Below, in pieces: positions 12,725-24,039 of a stretch of DNA of 64,000 nucleotides. This DNA comes from Luzula sylvatica (Eukaryota > Streptophyta > Magnoliopsida > Poales > Juncaceae): assembly GCA_946800325.1 (NCBI GenBank), contig OX326956.1, forward strand, positions 21,426,356-21,490,355, read 5' to 3'. A program made the translations under genes and the position numbers. The notes below the pieces were generated by a model, which was given only the letters and a program-made list of their open reading frames with translations, did no database searches and had not been told where the DNA came from. How positions within the stretch are numbered: position 1 is the stretch's first letter; the number at the start of each line of letters is the position of its first letter.

Positions 12725-13265
12725 GGCCTAAGGATACAGAAAAAAAAAAAAATCTAAAGAAAGTGATGGATATTTTAAATAATTCAGAATAATTCGGACA
12801 TTGAAAATTATATGTTGTCTTGCGAATCTTTGACTGTCAAGTTGAATATTGTTTTAGAATTCAAATGAAATCAAACTCAATTAAGTGCATTATTTTGAAA
12901 ACGGAAGTATATATTACAAAATTCTCAAGGGTTGTCTTGTATTATTTATTGGATATCTTTTTATTAATAGTTTTGGGCCTGTTTGTATTGCCCCAACCTT
13001 TTTTGTTGGAAAATAAGGCCCTGTTTGTAATGCTTGTAGTTTTTTCTATTGAAATCATGGATTATAGTCTTGGGCCTGGTAGTTTTGGGTCTTGTTATGA
13101 TTAATCAAATTTAGAGGGGACGTATAATTTACCTAAACTTTTTTTAGTTAAGTCTAATTCCCTGCAGTTCATCATATTATTTTTTGAATGCACGAGATTT
13201 ATAATTTATTATTTAATTGAACAACAAACTTCAATTTATACACCACATGCTTTTATATTATGATT
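12725..13265. repeat. Direct segmental duplication, copy 1
   Basis: Matches 17920-18610 in the same orientation. Shared landmarks include 'aaatctaaagaaagtga', 'attcagaataattcggaca', 'ttgcgaatctttg' and 'tttatacaccacatgctttt'. This copy lacks the MITE fragment that interrupts copy 2 at about 18342-18525, so it preserves the empty site. Short ORFs inside are not conserved and look non-coding. Confidence 0.75.
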
Positions 13266-13327
13266 CGTAACATGATATGTAAACAATGATAAAAGTATCA
13301 ACATTAATTTCCTTTATAAATGCTAGT

Positions 13328-14200
13328 TTTGGACCAAGACAAGAATACCCTCTCTTTTCCTCTTCTTTTTAACCTCGCAATAGATCTATTGCAAGAATTA
13401 ACATACCGGTAATTTATATGTCGACGACACCATCCTCGTCTTTGAAACCCATCCCAAAAATCTAAAAACGATTTCATACGCTTCTCATGCAAGTTTTCAA
13501 ACTCTCGAAATGGCACCTAAAACAAATAGAAAAACTTATAAGAACATTTCTTGAGACGGGGAAGAGCAAACTAAACTCCGAAAAAGCATTGATTAATTGG
13601 GAGACGGGTTGTCTCCCTAAAAAGTGTGGAAGGCTAGGCTTTCCACACCTACAATCCATGAACCAAACTTCTCCGAAAATTTATTTGGAAACTCGACACC
13701 GACAAAGAAAATATTTGATCATACCCAAAAAAACTATATGATATCCAACCTCGGCCGACTTAGAAAACATCCCAACCGGGGCTATCTCTCACTTCCTCGA
13801 GGAATTAATCTCTCTACTACCCGTTTACAACACGTCTATCAACAAAAAGGGACCAATGTTAACCCAAGTGGAGATGGACTTCCTCGGGGGCATTCTAAAA
13901 AACGGCCTATTATCTAATAAAAGATCCAGGAATGAGAACAACATGGCGAAAACAAAAACGGCCTATTAATCCGCTCCTTACAACATTAAGATCTTTTGTA
14001 TGGCTAGCGCTACATAAACGTATCAACACGGCCGATTTTCGAATCAAGAAAGGTTACCACACTAACATGAAATCTCTTATTTGACTGTGACATCGAAATG
14101 GTGGACCATCTCCTACTTACATGCTCTAAGGCTACATGGCATCTAGTCGAACGCAAAATTAACGCCCCTACCTTCCTAATACACCGCAACCCCCTCTCTT
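13328..14200 (+). pseudogene. LINE reverse transcriptase remnant
   Basis: Frameshifted and stop-ridden relic of a non-LTR retrotransposon ORF2. Conceptual pieces include LLFNLAIDLLQELTYR, then YVDDTILVFETHPKNLKT (the catalytic YVDD box, about 13418-13470). These are followed by IRTFLETGKSKLNSEKALINW and CLPKKCGRLGFPHLQ (post-RT region), then FVWLALHKRINTADFRIKKG with a DHLLLTCS-like zinc-knuckle (zf-RVT) region up to about 14150. At least three frames are needed. It is much more decayed than the two intact LINEs here and is not closely related to them. Confidence 0.8.
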
Positions 14201-14890
14201 AGAAGAAGGGAACCCGTCAAGAGATCATAAGGCTAAAAAACAACTTGGGATCAGGCCCGGTTCCGTGATTTTAAAGGCATGTAGCGAATAATATTATGAG
14301 CTTTAAATATGAAAAACAAAATTAAATACAAATAATTCTTTAATTCAGAACTAATAAATATTTATAAAATAAGTTCCAAAAACATTAAATATTTTTATTA
14401 ATTAACATTTATCATTTGAATATTACTCTTCTAACATTTTTGCAGGCCAAATATCATTTTAGTTTTGCATAATTGATTTACCCTTCTAGCTTAAATTCAT
14501 AAGTATTTTATTGAAAAGTCCGAAGAACAAGAAAACTTAATCTGAACATAGGTCACTAATCCGAACCTAGGTAATTGAACTTAACCGGGTCGAATCCGGA
14601 AAAGTGACGAAATTTGGTGAAAATTAAAACATTATCAAATCAGTGAATTTGTTCAATTACAGGTGATGGATGTGAAATCAAGTTTTTTTTATTGCAAAAT
14701 TAGACCAATATGACACTTAATTGCTTGTATGAAGCTTAACGAGGTTTGATTCGTACATAATCAGAGACTTAATCGGAACAAGCAAGCTTAATTGCTTCAA
14801 GAGACGGATTCAAATGGATTCATGGATCATCCATCCAAACATGAAACCCTTCTGAGAAAACATGCACTCGGCATTGAGAAAACATCCAAA
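14201..14890. other. Intergenic, no feature recognised
   Basis: AT-rich. A phrase 'caggcccggttccgtgatttt' (about 14253-14273) resembles hAT-type element ends, but no partner end was found. No ORF is supported. Confidence 0.35.
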
Positions 14891-17095
14891 TGTTAAATTC
14901 TTGAAGATCCATTGTTTCAAAAAGATTATAGACCGCCATGTTTCGAGCAAGAAAACGATATCAATCTCGACGATATTGATGCTGTTTACAAAAATAAAAA
15001 TAATATATTGAAATTGAAAATATTAAATATTGTGATTAATTTATTTACATTTTTATTTTATTTTAAAGGAGGATTTAGTGACGGAGAAGAGAGAGAAACC
15101 CGACTCCTTGAATGCATTTGCTCTTCTCGGAAGTTTAGTTCATAAATAAATAAATAATTTTTTTTTGTTTCAAGGTTTTTAAGGTGGCACCTTCACTTCA
15201 TATAGTCGAGCTTCGTAAAACCGGGGCGACACGTTGGAATTTAACAAGGTACTTTAAATTCAAATATTTAATAATTTGTCGTTTATTTATTTATTTTATT
15301 TTATTTACACAATTTATTTGCAGTTTTATTAGACTTTTCGATCATGCTTGAAAGACATAGTTTGGACAGTCGAACCCATCGTAGAAGAGAATAAAAAATA
15401 AAACACATTTTTGTTGAAATATAATGAAAATGTAATTTTTTATTATGAGTCTTCAAGCAATTATAAGATGAAAATGAAGGGGTAAATATGAAATAAATTA
15501 TATTTCAAGACCCCTCAGCCTATTTTAAACCTGTTTTGATATTTGCAGGTGGAGGAAGAATTATCATTTTTGTAATTTTTAATGATAAGAGGATTTGGCG
15601 TTAAAGGTTGGTTAGTGAGGAAATTAGTAGCCAAAAAATAAGACGTTGATATCAAGTTCTTAATGGAGATTGGAATTAAAATGTACCGCCATATGATATT
15701 TATCTATATTCTTTTTCGACCTAAAAATAAAATTGGAGGAATAATCAAGATTTTTTGTATATTACTATTACATGTATAAGCAGTTAATTGTGATTAATTA
15801 GAAAATATAAATTTGAGTATCATGCAAGTATCAGACATCAATTTATTGATCTTATTTTAGAAATTAAAAAAAATAGTTTTTCACTTGTACTAGACATACA
15901 TTTGAGATCTTCTTATTTAGAAACGTAACAAAAAAAATAGTATTATGCATGTATTATTAGCTTTTAATTTGAGAATTTTATGAAAAAAATATCAAAATTA
16001 AGTATTTTGACTTTTATTTTTGGAATTTTTTTTGTTTAGAAAAAATTGGAAAATGAATATATATATATATTTTTATTAACGGAAAATGAATATTTTGCAT
16101 GAAATTCGTAAATTTAGATTTTCTTTTTTTTTAAGAAAAATACCTGAAATTTGTGAATTTTGCATGCATTAGTTTTCTTTTACTAGGTGTTACAATAATA
16201 ACGTAAAATTGAGAATCTCTATACATACATTTTCAAATTGAGAACTTTGTTATTTGGAAAATAATAAATAAATTGAGAACTTTGTTATTGAGAACTTCTT
16301 TAAGTTTCCTTCATTATTTTTACTTTTTAGTTCCGGTGTTTTAGCCGAATCTTTGGTATTCGACTCTCTGATGTTTTAGCCAGGTTTCAGTGGTTTGTAT
16401 AGCTTGGATTGCGGTTATCTTCAATATTCCACTCTTTGCAGACTTTGCAGTCACACTGTCCAATTTGTTCTTCCGGTAGTCTTTTCTCTGCTTCTTCCAA
16501 GCCTCGAATAGGGAACCTTGTATGTTAAATACACGTTAGTTTTGCTCGAACCTTCACAGTCCGCGTGGCTTGCGTCTATTTGCAGTCCACGAACAAGTGA
16601 TCTTCTTGACATATGACATACATGCTTGTATTAGTGGCCGCCATTTCGATTTTCTAAAAATATTCCAAGTTTTTCGTTTATGTTTCTCGCTGCTCAAAGC
16701 TGGAGAGCTGGAGTGCAAAAAAGAATTGAAAGACAAGTTTAGTGCCAGTTGGGTGTTCAGCTTAGAAATGTCCTAATTAATATTCCCAACATACAAATAT
16801 CTCATATTTTTATATAAAAACACTTACTGAGGTTTTAATTTCAAATATATTTTGTTGATTTTCTCCAATATCTGAATAAAAAAGTATTTTACTTTTTCAG
16901 GTTTATTAGCATGAAATATTATTAAAAAAAAGTTCATTATGCACTATAATATTATTTTTATCAAATAAGAGAACATTTTTATAAGACATGATGGAAAGGA
17001 CATTGAAGGCTTCTTTGTTAGTTAAGTCACGCATTGGGAACGCCATGATCACAATAATTGTGCCACTTCATAATTTTTTTGTCATGTTTGTATGT
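14890..17095. repeat. Inverted segmental duplication, derived copy
   Basis: Reverse-orientation counterpart of 3661-7020, in the order CIPK 3' exons, then downstream DNA, then the FRLCFSLLK..ELECKKELKDKF block (16660-16775), then the 'aaggacattgaaggcttctttgtta' block near 16995 (split reading). Compared with the source it is shorter and has lost repeat R. Confidence 0.8.
14898..15401 (+). pseudogene. Truncated CIPK pseudogene (3' exons only)
   Basis: Inverted copy of the end of the CIPK gene at 6081-8539. The part of exon 9 from LEDP.FQKDY to DDIDAV is at 14898-14991. Exon 10 (about 15069-15142) has lost about 35 bases inside the NAF region (reads SLNAFALLGS, and misses the FISL core). Exons 11 and 12 are absent. 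Exon 13 (15175-15248) has a one-base deletion at the TGGDT site. Exon 14 (15324-15401) has an in-frame TAG in place of Lys. The kinase domain is missing, so no functional kinase or CBL-binding product is expected. Confidence 0.92.
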
Positions 17096-17286
17096 CTTAT
17101 TAGGATATATTTTGTCGGATGATTTCTATGGACATGCTTTAGGAATTTGTAATTAATTAAATTTTCTCAATTAGATTAGTTTGAACATTGTATTGGTTAT
17201 TATTTAAATTAAAGAATTAAAAAATATTCAAATATCCTTGTTAATTTGTATAAAAATTAAAAAAAATCCTACCATATAATCGAATA

Positions 17287-17397
<111 letters not shown>

Positions 17398-17583
17398 GTA
17401 TTTTTATGAATAATAATGTGAATGTGTGTGTGAATATTCATGCATATATGAAAAGTTTTGTTGTATTCTATAACCATAAAGACTTTTGGTATTCTAAAAC
17501 TCCAAAATTGATATTCTTATTTAATATAATTAATTATAATTTATTTATTGTTTTTAAAATTTACTTTTATGTAATGTTATGTA

Positions 17584-17788
17584 CAGGGCCGGCCCATCAA
17601 CATAGCAAATAAAACAACCGATTCGGGTCTGGGTAAAAAAAAAAAAATTACGTAGTATAATTCATAAAATTTGGGGTCCATTTTAACAAATTACATAATA
17701 TAATACAAAAATTAGGGTATATTATAAAATAATTTGAGATAAGTTCATGATTTGGCTTCGGGCTCCCCAAACCATTGGGCCGGCCCTG
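17584..17788. mobile_element. Non-autonomous hAT-type MITE
   Basis: A 205-bp element beginning CAGGGCCGGCCCAT and ending ATTGGGCCGGCCCTG, with a perfect 8-bp duplication GTTATGTA at 17576-17583 and 17789-17796. Eight-base duplications and CAGGG-type ends are typical of the hAT superfamily. It has no coding capacity. Confidence 0.85.
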
Positions 17789-17919
17789 GTTATGTACTGA
17801 CTATGTTGAAGAATAATTTGAAGATCAATATTTCAATAACGACGTCCTCATATTCTTCTCCTTGACTCTAATCAAAGGTACGTATTATCATCGTTTTAAA
17901 TCATTAATATTCTTGTTGA

Positions 17920-18610
17920 TTTAAAAAAAAAATCTAAAGAAAGTGACAGATGTTTTTAAATATTCAGAATAATTCGGACATTGAAAAGTGTATGTTGTCT
18001 TGCGAATCTTTGGTTGTCAAGTTGAATCTAGTTTTAGAATTCAAATGAAATCCAACTTAATTAAGTGCATTGTTTTCAAAACAAAAGTATATATTACAAA
18101 ATTCTAATGAGTTTGTCTTGTATAACTTTTTATTAATAGATTTGGGCCTGTTTATAATGCCCTTAGTTTTTTTGTTGAAAAATAAGGCCGTGTTTGTAAA
18201 GCTTGTAGTTTATCTATTGAAATCAAGGATTATAGTTTTGGACCTTTATAGTTTTGGGTCTTGTTATGATTAATCAAATTCAGAGGAGACATGTATAATT
18301 TTCCTAAAGTTTTTTAGTTATGTCTTTTCCGTGCAGTTTATGAATATTTAAGGTAAGATATCAAATATATTTATCAATTAATATTTAATTAAATTGGAAT
18401 TTTTTGTTGTTCATTTAAATCAAAATTTCCATAAAAAATAAATTTTATGATACACCCTTTTACAAATATAATTAATTGCTAAAATACCCAAAATATCCTT
18501 GTAAAAGGGTGTATGATAGAACTTCCCTATTTTTGAATGCATGAGGTTCATAATTCATTATTTAGTTGAAGAACAAACTTTAATTTATACACCACATGCT
18601 TTTATAGTAT
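17920..18610. repeat. Direct segmental duplication, copy 2
   Basis: Counterpart of 12725-13265, interrupted by an inserted repeat at about 18342-18525. The interruption falls between 'gtgcagttt' and 'tatttttgaatgca', which are adjacent in copy 1. Confidence 0.75.
18342..18525. mobile_element. 5'-truncated copy of the MITE at 18908-19168
   Basis: Nearly identical to the right-hand 190 bases of the MITE 400 bases downstream, from 'tatgaatatttaaggtaag' to 'atgatagaacttccc'. It lacks the left terminal repeat. Internal arms 'acacccttttac' and 'gtaaaagggtgt' still pair. Confidence 0.7.
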
Positions 18611-18907
18611 CTACACTAATTTCCTTTATAAATGTATTAGTGATTAATAGCTAGGATGTTCCAAAATATTAATTTAGTAATGCATTATGCATGGAACTAG
18701 ACAATAATAGATATACAAATTTCAAAAGGAATATTCTACTTTTTTTTCATCCATTTTCCTCATAAAACCATGATGTCATCATCATTTTCAATTAATTCCA
18801 TTATTAACAAAGTTAATTAACAATTAATTGATAGTTACTAAAAATTTAATACATAATTAAGGTCCTTACCAATTAAAAATTAATTAGAAATATTCAATAA
18901 TTAACAA

Positions 18908-19168
18908 GGGGGCTTCTATCATACACCCCTTTTCTTATCATACACCCATTTTCAAGGGTATTTGGAGTAATTATCCATTTATGAATATTTAAGGTAAGAT
19001 ATCAAATATATTTATCAATTAATGTTTAACTAAATTGGAATTTTTTGTTGTTCATTTAAATCAAAATTTCCATAAAAAATAAATTTTATGATACACCCTT
19101 TTACAAATATAATTAATTGCTAAAATACCCAAAATACCCTTGTCAAAGGGTGTATGACAGAACTTCCC
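18908..19168. mobile_element. TIR element (MITE) with 9-bp flanking repeats
   Basis: The ends gggggcttctatcatacaccc and gggtgtatgacagaacttccc pair with few mismatches. Flanks AATTAACAA (18899-18907) and AATTAAAAA (19169-19177) agree at 8 of 9 positions. The length is 261 bp with no coding capacity. Confidence 0.7.
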
Positions 19169-19182
19169 AATTAAAAAATATG

Positions 19183-19335
19183 TCAATGGGTCTATAGCTT
19201 AGTTAGTTGAGTGTGAAACACAAAAAATCATATGTTCTGAAAAATTGTGGGTTTGATTTTCATTGACATCAAAAAAATTAGGTATCGGTAACGAAAACGA
19301 CCGCTTGTTGGATACCATTAAAAAAAAAATTAACA
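19183..19335 (+). mobile_element. tRNA-derived SINE-like copy 3 with A-tail
   Basis: Reads 'tctatagcttagttagttgagtg', an A box region like a tRNA D-arm, then 'attgtgggtttgattttc' as B box, and ends in a run of A at about 19320-19330. It is the only one of the four copies with a clear A-tail. Confidence 0.55.
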
Positions 19336-19432
19336 AATATATATTCATCGTTAATTGAGAGGGGATAATTAGTGGATTAATTTTGATAGATGTTATATCA
19401 GCAAAGTGTTGAAAAAATGAGGGCATGGTAGA

Positions 19433-19677
19433 GAGTGCGTTTTCTCTGTGGCCTCCGAAAGGAAGCCACGTGTGAAACTGCCTGCGTGGCTTCGTTTCAT
19501 TGGTCAATACAATATATTTTGCACATAAATCCCTACTTTATATAAATTAACTGTCTAGGGACTTCCGTGAAAGTAGGGATTTATATGCAAAAATACATTG
19601 TATTGACCAATGAAACGAAGTCACGCAGGCAGTTTCACATGTGGCTTCCTTTCGGAGGCCACAGAGAAAACCCATTC
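19433..19677. mobile_element. Near-palindromic Mutator-like MITE
   Basis: A 245-bp element made almost entirely of two arms of about 110 bases (19433-19546 and 19564-19677) that are inverted copies of each other with few mismatches. It is bounded by a perfect 9-bp duplication CATGGTAGA (19424-19432, 19678-19686). The ends are gagtgcgttttctctgtgg and its near-complement. Transcription would give a long hairpin. The ORFs across both arms are mirror artefacts. Confidence 0.85.
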
Positions 19678-20514
19678 CATGGTAGAAGGCCAAATTTCAA
19701 AACTAAGCGAAATTCAATCAATGTTAAAATTGCAATCAAAAGTTGAGCTATTTGGCTTCAAACTTTCTGACAAAAGAGTCTTCTACATGCATTCAAATTT
19801 CAAAGGAAACTTTATGTGCTAGTAAAAACATCCCCAAATAGAACCTCACCAAAACAATCTAGTATTCATATAATTTTCTATTGTCCCTTTCTCTCTAAAG
19901 AAATCAACAATAATTAAAAGTCTCGAAAAAATTGTTAAGAGAAACTCTTTGATGTATTGACCTAATTAGTTAAATATTAAGGACATAAGCATGTATACAT
20001 ATTATTTATTAAACATTTGGATTTAGCCGCAAAACCGGTACAAAATTCCCTCAAAAGTCGGTACCAATTGATACTCTAGGATCATAGATAGAAGCAAAGC
20101 TAGTGATGTTTTAAGTCTATAAAGTTCTGATTTCACTTTTTGGTCTTGACTTGACTTCATTAATGCAAATATATTATGAAAACAAAAGAATCAAGGAGCA
20201 TTTCTGTACGTAGAATGTTTTGAAATCAAAATTTTAAAATATTTTAAAATTAACATATGTCGGAATAAAAATTCGGTACAACCGGATAGTAAAAGTCAGT
20301 TCAATTAAATCAACTAAAATAAAATGATTGGTATCGAAATTTTAAAACTCGGCCATAAATAATAGTTAATTATGTGAGATTCATGCATGCATACTAAACA
20401 ACAATATATGCCAATGAAAAATAGGACAAACTAATCTATAATATCATATTTACTATTTCAAAATATGATTTTTCATAAAACGATTTATCCTGAAAATAAT
20501 TTACCGTGTTCGTA

Positions 20515-21318
20515 ATATATTGTATTTGAAATTGGATATCGTATTTGTATCTGCATTAGAAATCAAATACCGTATTCGTATCGAATATTGTATATTGTAT
20601 TTGTTCCGAATCAGATATCGAATATCGTATTAGTTGTATCCGTATTTAAAATCGGATACTGGATATCGTATTTGTATTCATATTAGAAATTGTATATCCT
20701 ACTCGTATTAGATTTCGAATATCTTATTTGTATTAGATTTTGGATATCATATTCGTATATCGGACATCGTATTCGTATTATGATCGAAATTGGATACCGA
20801 ATATCATATTCAAAATCGAATATCGTTTTCGTATCAGATATTCATTATCGACTACTGTATTTGTATTTAATATCGAATATTGGATATCGTATCCGTATAA
20901 GATTCGAATATCTTATTTGTATCGGATTTCATACATCATATTGTTATACTGGATATCGTATTCGTATCCATCATCGAAATCGGATGTCCTTTTCGTATCA
21001 GATATTGGTTATCATCTCCTGTATTCGTATTCAATATCGAATATTGAATATCGTATCCGTATCAGATTTCGAATATCTTATTTGTATCGAATTTCATACA
21101 TTGTATTGTTATACCGGATATCGTATTCGTATCCATGATCAAAATCGGATACCGTATTTGTATCAGATATCGATTATCGACTACTGTTTTCGTATTCGAA
21201 ATCGGATATCGTATTCGTATCGAAAATTGGATATCGGATATCGTTTTGTCTCCGAAATCGGATATCGGATAATGAATACGATACGAATACGGTATCCGAT
21301 TTCCGATACGAATAAGGT
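20515..21318. repeat. Hierarchical GATACG/ATATCG tandem array
   Basis: About 800 bases of degenerate units of roughly 18-24 bases with the core 'ggatatcgtattcgtat'. A higher-order period near 165 bases is visible: the block beginning 'cgaatatcttatttgtatc' near 20905 recurs near 21070, and a looser version begins near 20740. The plus strand lacks stop codons for long stretches, giving ORFs of 211 and 132 codons (Tyr/Ile/Arg/Ser repeats). These reflect the repeat, not a recognised protein. Confidence 0.85.
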
Positions 21319-21319
21319 A

Positions 21320-22390
21320 TGCTAAAAAATTTCAAAAATATAATTGTTATATGCTATATTTTTATAATTTTAATATTTGTTTATTGGTTTTTCATAAAAC
21401 ATAACATCAAATAATATTACAATAATAAAATAAGTCACAATATTATAACATCCAAAACAAAAGTTAAGAATTTTGGAAATTCTCTAAGTACCTTCGTAAT
21501 AAATAATTCTCTAAGTCACAATATTATAACATCCGCCTCTGAGTGTACATGCAAAAATGTTCCAAGAATCAAGATCCTGGATTTCTTTACTATGCATATA
21601 TTTCACCAATTAATTTGAATTTTTCAAAGAAAAATATTTGGGTCTTTCGGTTAGGACCTAGTTTATTGTAAATTTTATGTTATCGAGTACAACATCGAAT
21701 ATATTTTTGATGCGAGACTTGTGAGCGTTGAGTCAACGGTCATTATCATGAATTATACAAAATTGAAAGATTTGACTGGAAATGATGATATTCTTTGACT
21801 CGATTGATAATATGTTATATGGTGTGAAATGTGTGGCTGGTGGGCCAACAAAATTATGATTAGTAAAATTTCATTTAATTTGTCATAATATAATACATAG
21901 AATTATTATGCCTATGGGAAAAATATCTAAAAAAAATACATAGAATTATGAACTTTCTTGATTAGTAATTTTTTTTTTTGTCTAATACTTCCAAAAAAAG
22001 AAAAATATTATTAATGTTAAAATCAACAGTGCCGTTATTTGGCACCAAGCCAACTTATCTCATGATTGTTCATTTTCGGCAATGGATAACACAAAGACAA
22101 ACTTCACAGAAGAAAGATAATCTTTTTTCTTAAATGCAATGATTTCAATTCTTTTTTTTTTGGCCCTACATGATCCAAAAACTTGTCAAGACATAAAAAC
22201 CAAACCCAAGATTAAAACTTTGAGCAATGCATTCCAAATTGCAATAGTACTATTATAAATTTGGAATCAAGAAAAAAGAGACAAAAACACAGTTAAACAC
22301 AAAAATAGCCACTTCCTTTTTCCTCAATTCATACCATATTTACATAATTATATTCATATCAATTTCTAAACCAAATCACATTTTCACTAT
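21320..22390. other. Intergenic, nothing recognised
   Basis: AT-rich DNA downstream of the small membrane-protein gene. A short direct repeat 'attctctaagt' / 'cacaatattataacatcc' occurs near 21430 and 21505. Part of 22300-22454 is probably the 3' untranslated region of that gene. Confidence 0.4.
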
Positions 22391-22454
22391 GATTCAGGTA
22401 TCCAAAATAACCCCCCAAAAAGAGAGAAAAGAAAGGTCAAATTACCTAACAGTC

Positions 22455-22799
22455 TCATCTCTCCGTTTGCACCACCACCATGACTGGCTCTCCGATAGAC
22501 TCGGTTCTCATACTCCTCAACATTTCAAACCTTCTACATGCACTCGACGTGAAGATAGACAACCACGTAATGACCGGCGTACCGATCAGCACCAGACTCA
22601 CCGGTACCATCCAAAGCTGTTCATTGGATGGATGAAACACAATGGCCCACCAAACCAACAAACCAGCACCACTCAACCCTAAAATCAACAAACACACCGC
22701 AATCAGTACCCACGTACCGGTCGTTCGACACGCGGAGCTTTCTTCTACCTTCTTTTCTTTCCGTACCGGTAGGGTATCTCTCGGTACCGGACCATCCAT
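22455..22799 (-). CDS. Small two-helix membrane protein, unknown function
   Basis: Single-exon gene of 114 codons plus stop. The ATG gives MDGPVPRDTLPVRKEKK; the N-terminus is charged and presumably cytosolic. Two hydrophobic segments follow, at about residues 29-54 (WVLIAVCLLILGLSGAG...) and 62-82 (LWMVPVSLVLIGTPVITW). The tail is basic and then ends EPVMVVVQTER. GC content is well above the surroundings, which supports real coding sequence. I do not recognise a characterised family; small membrane proteins of this layout are common in plants. A TATA-like tatataaac lies on this strand at about 22968-22976. Confidence 0.75.
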   Translation of the reverse strand: MDGPVPRDTLPVRKEKKVEESSACRTTGTWVLIAVCLLILGLSGAGLLVWWAIVFHPSNEQLWMVPVSLVLIGTPVITWLSIFTSSACRRFEMLRSMRTESIGEPVMVVVQTER

Positions 22800-22929
22800 T
22801 GAAGCAAGGAAAAAGGGGAGTTTAGTATTAGTAGTAGTGGCATGTAGTCATGGAGGGGAGGGGAGGGGCGTATATGAGAAAGAAGGATTTGGGTAGGGTT
22901 TATCTGGTGAGTTTGTTCTTGAGGGAGAA

Positions 22930-23000
22930 ATGTGTATTTTGCGAGTTTTGATGGCGACTTGAGTTGTTTATATATTTGATTTTCAAGGTTGTAATAAAGA
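22930..23000 (-). promoter_or_regulatory. Putative core promoter of the small membrane-protein gene
   Basis: A TATA-like motif sits about 170 bases upstream of the start codon. The surrounding sequence ('gagttttgatggcga', 'ttgatttt.caaggttg.aataa') is duplicated at about 27145-27215 without the gene, which suggests a copied promoter fragment. Confidence 0.35.
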
Positions 23001-23190
23001 GCAAAGGGTAGTTCATATGCAACTTGTATTCATGCGATACGTGAAAGGATTCTGTGACCACTTTTATTTTATTTCTTTCCAATTCATTTAAACTTGAGGG
23101 TCTTTGCTTGTTTATGTAGGCATGATTCACATGAATCACATGAGTAGAGAATTTATATTGACGTGGAAATTAAGTTATGGGTATATAAAT

Positions 23191-24028
23191 GGCAGATTTT
23201 TAAAAATAACCAAGTTTTTATATTTTATTACCAAAATAACCAAGTTTTGGAGATAATTACAAAAATAGACAATGGAGGAGTTTGAAACTCCGCCAAATTA
23301 GAAATGGAGGCATTTGAAACTCCGCCAATTTTCTTAGCATTAATTTAGGATTAATTATGTGTTCACGTGGTTTAATTATGTTTTATATATGGCGGAATTT
23401 GAAACTCCGCCAAATTTCAGAATATTATTTTTTCTGCTGTTTTTTGTTATATTTAATATTTAAGTAAATGATGCTAATAGTTTATGTTAGGTATATTTTA
23501 TGTTGAGTATATTTTATGTTGGGTATATTTCTTGTAGAGAAATTTTGACATAATATATTATTTTGATAGATGTTAGAATTTATTGAATACATAGAAAATA
23601 ATCAATTTTTGTTCTAAACCCTAAACATAATATATTAATTTTTTGTTCTAAACCCTAAACATTATAGATGTCAAAATTTCTCTATAAGAAATATACTTAA
23701 CATAAAATATACTCAACATAAAATATACCTAACATAAACTATTAGCATTATTTACTTAAATATTAAATATAACAAAAAACAGCAGAAAAAATAATATTCT
23801 GAAATTTGGCGGAGTTTCAAATTCCGCCATATATAAAACATAATTAAACCACGTGAACACATAATTAATCCTAAATTAATGCTAAGAAAATTGGCGGAGT
23901 TTCAAATGCCTCCATTTCTAATTTGGCGGAGTTTCAAACTCCTCCATTGTCTATTTTTGTAATTATCTCCAAAACTTGGTTATTTTGGTAATAAAATATA
24001 AAAACTTGGTTATTTAAAAAAATCTGCC
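23191..24028. mobile_element. Mutator-like element with two ~400-bp arms (giant hairpin)
   Basis: 838 bp consisting of two nearly perfect inverted arms (about 23191-23600 and 23625-24028) around a short spacer. Ends are ggcagatttttaaaaataac and its complement. A perfect 9-bp duplication TATATAAAT flanks it (23182-23190, 24029-24037). The arms contain repeated 'tttgaaactccgcc' words. There is no ORF. The low divergence between arms suggests recent formation or gene conversion. It lies about 390 bases upstream of the start codon of the membrane-protein gene. A partial relative is at about 39904-40065. Confidence 0.88.
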
Positions 24029-24039
24029 TATATAAATAA

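Noticed and set aside
19183..19270. Possible tRNA gene
   Set aside because: A- and B-box words are present but no cloverleaf can be formed and copies are dispersed; classed as SINE-like.
19199..19822. Two mirror ORFs of 102 and 70 codons (KPRRQFHTWLPFGGHRE and SHAGSFTCGFLSEATEK)
   Set aside because: They cross the two arms of the 19433-19677 palindromic element, and similarity is due to the inverted repeat.
20690..21325. 211-codon and 132-codon plus-strand ORFs
   Set aside because: They lie entirely inside the ATATCG/ATTCG tandem array, and their Tyr-Ile-Arg pattern follows from the repeat. No family resemblance.
22389..22896. Overlapping plus-strand ORFs of 65-97 codons
   Set aside because: Antisense shadows of the small membrane-protein gene, whose minus-strand frame has clear membrane segments.
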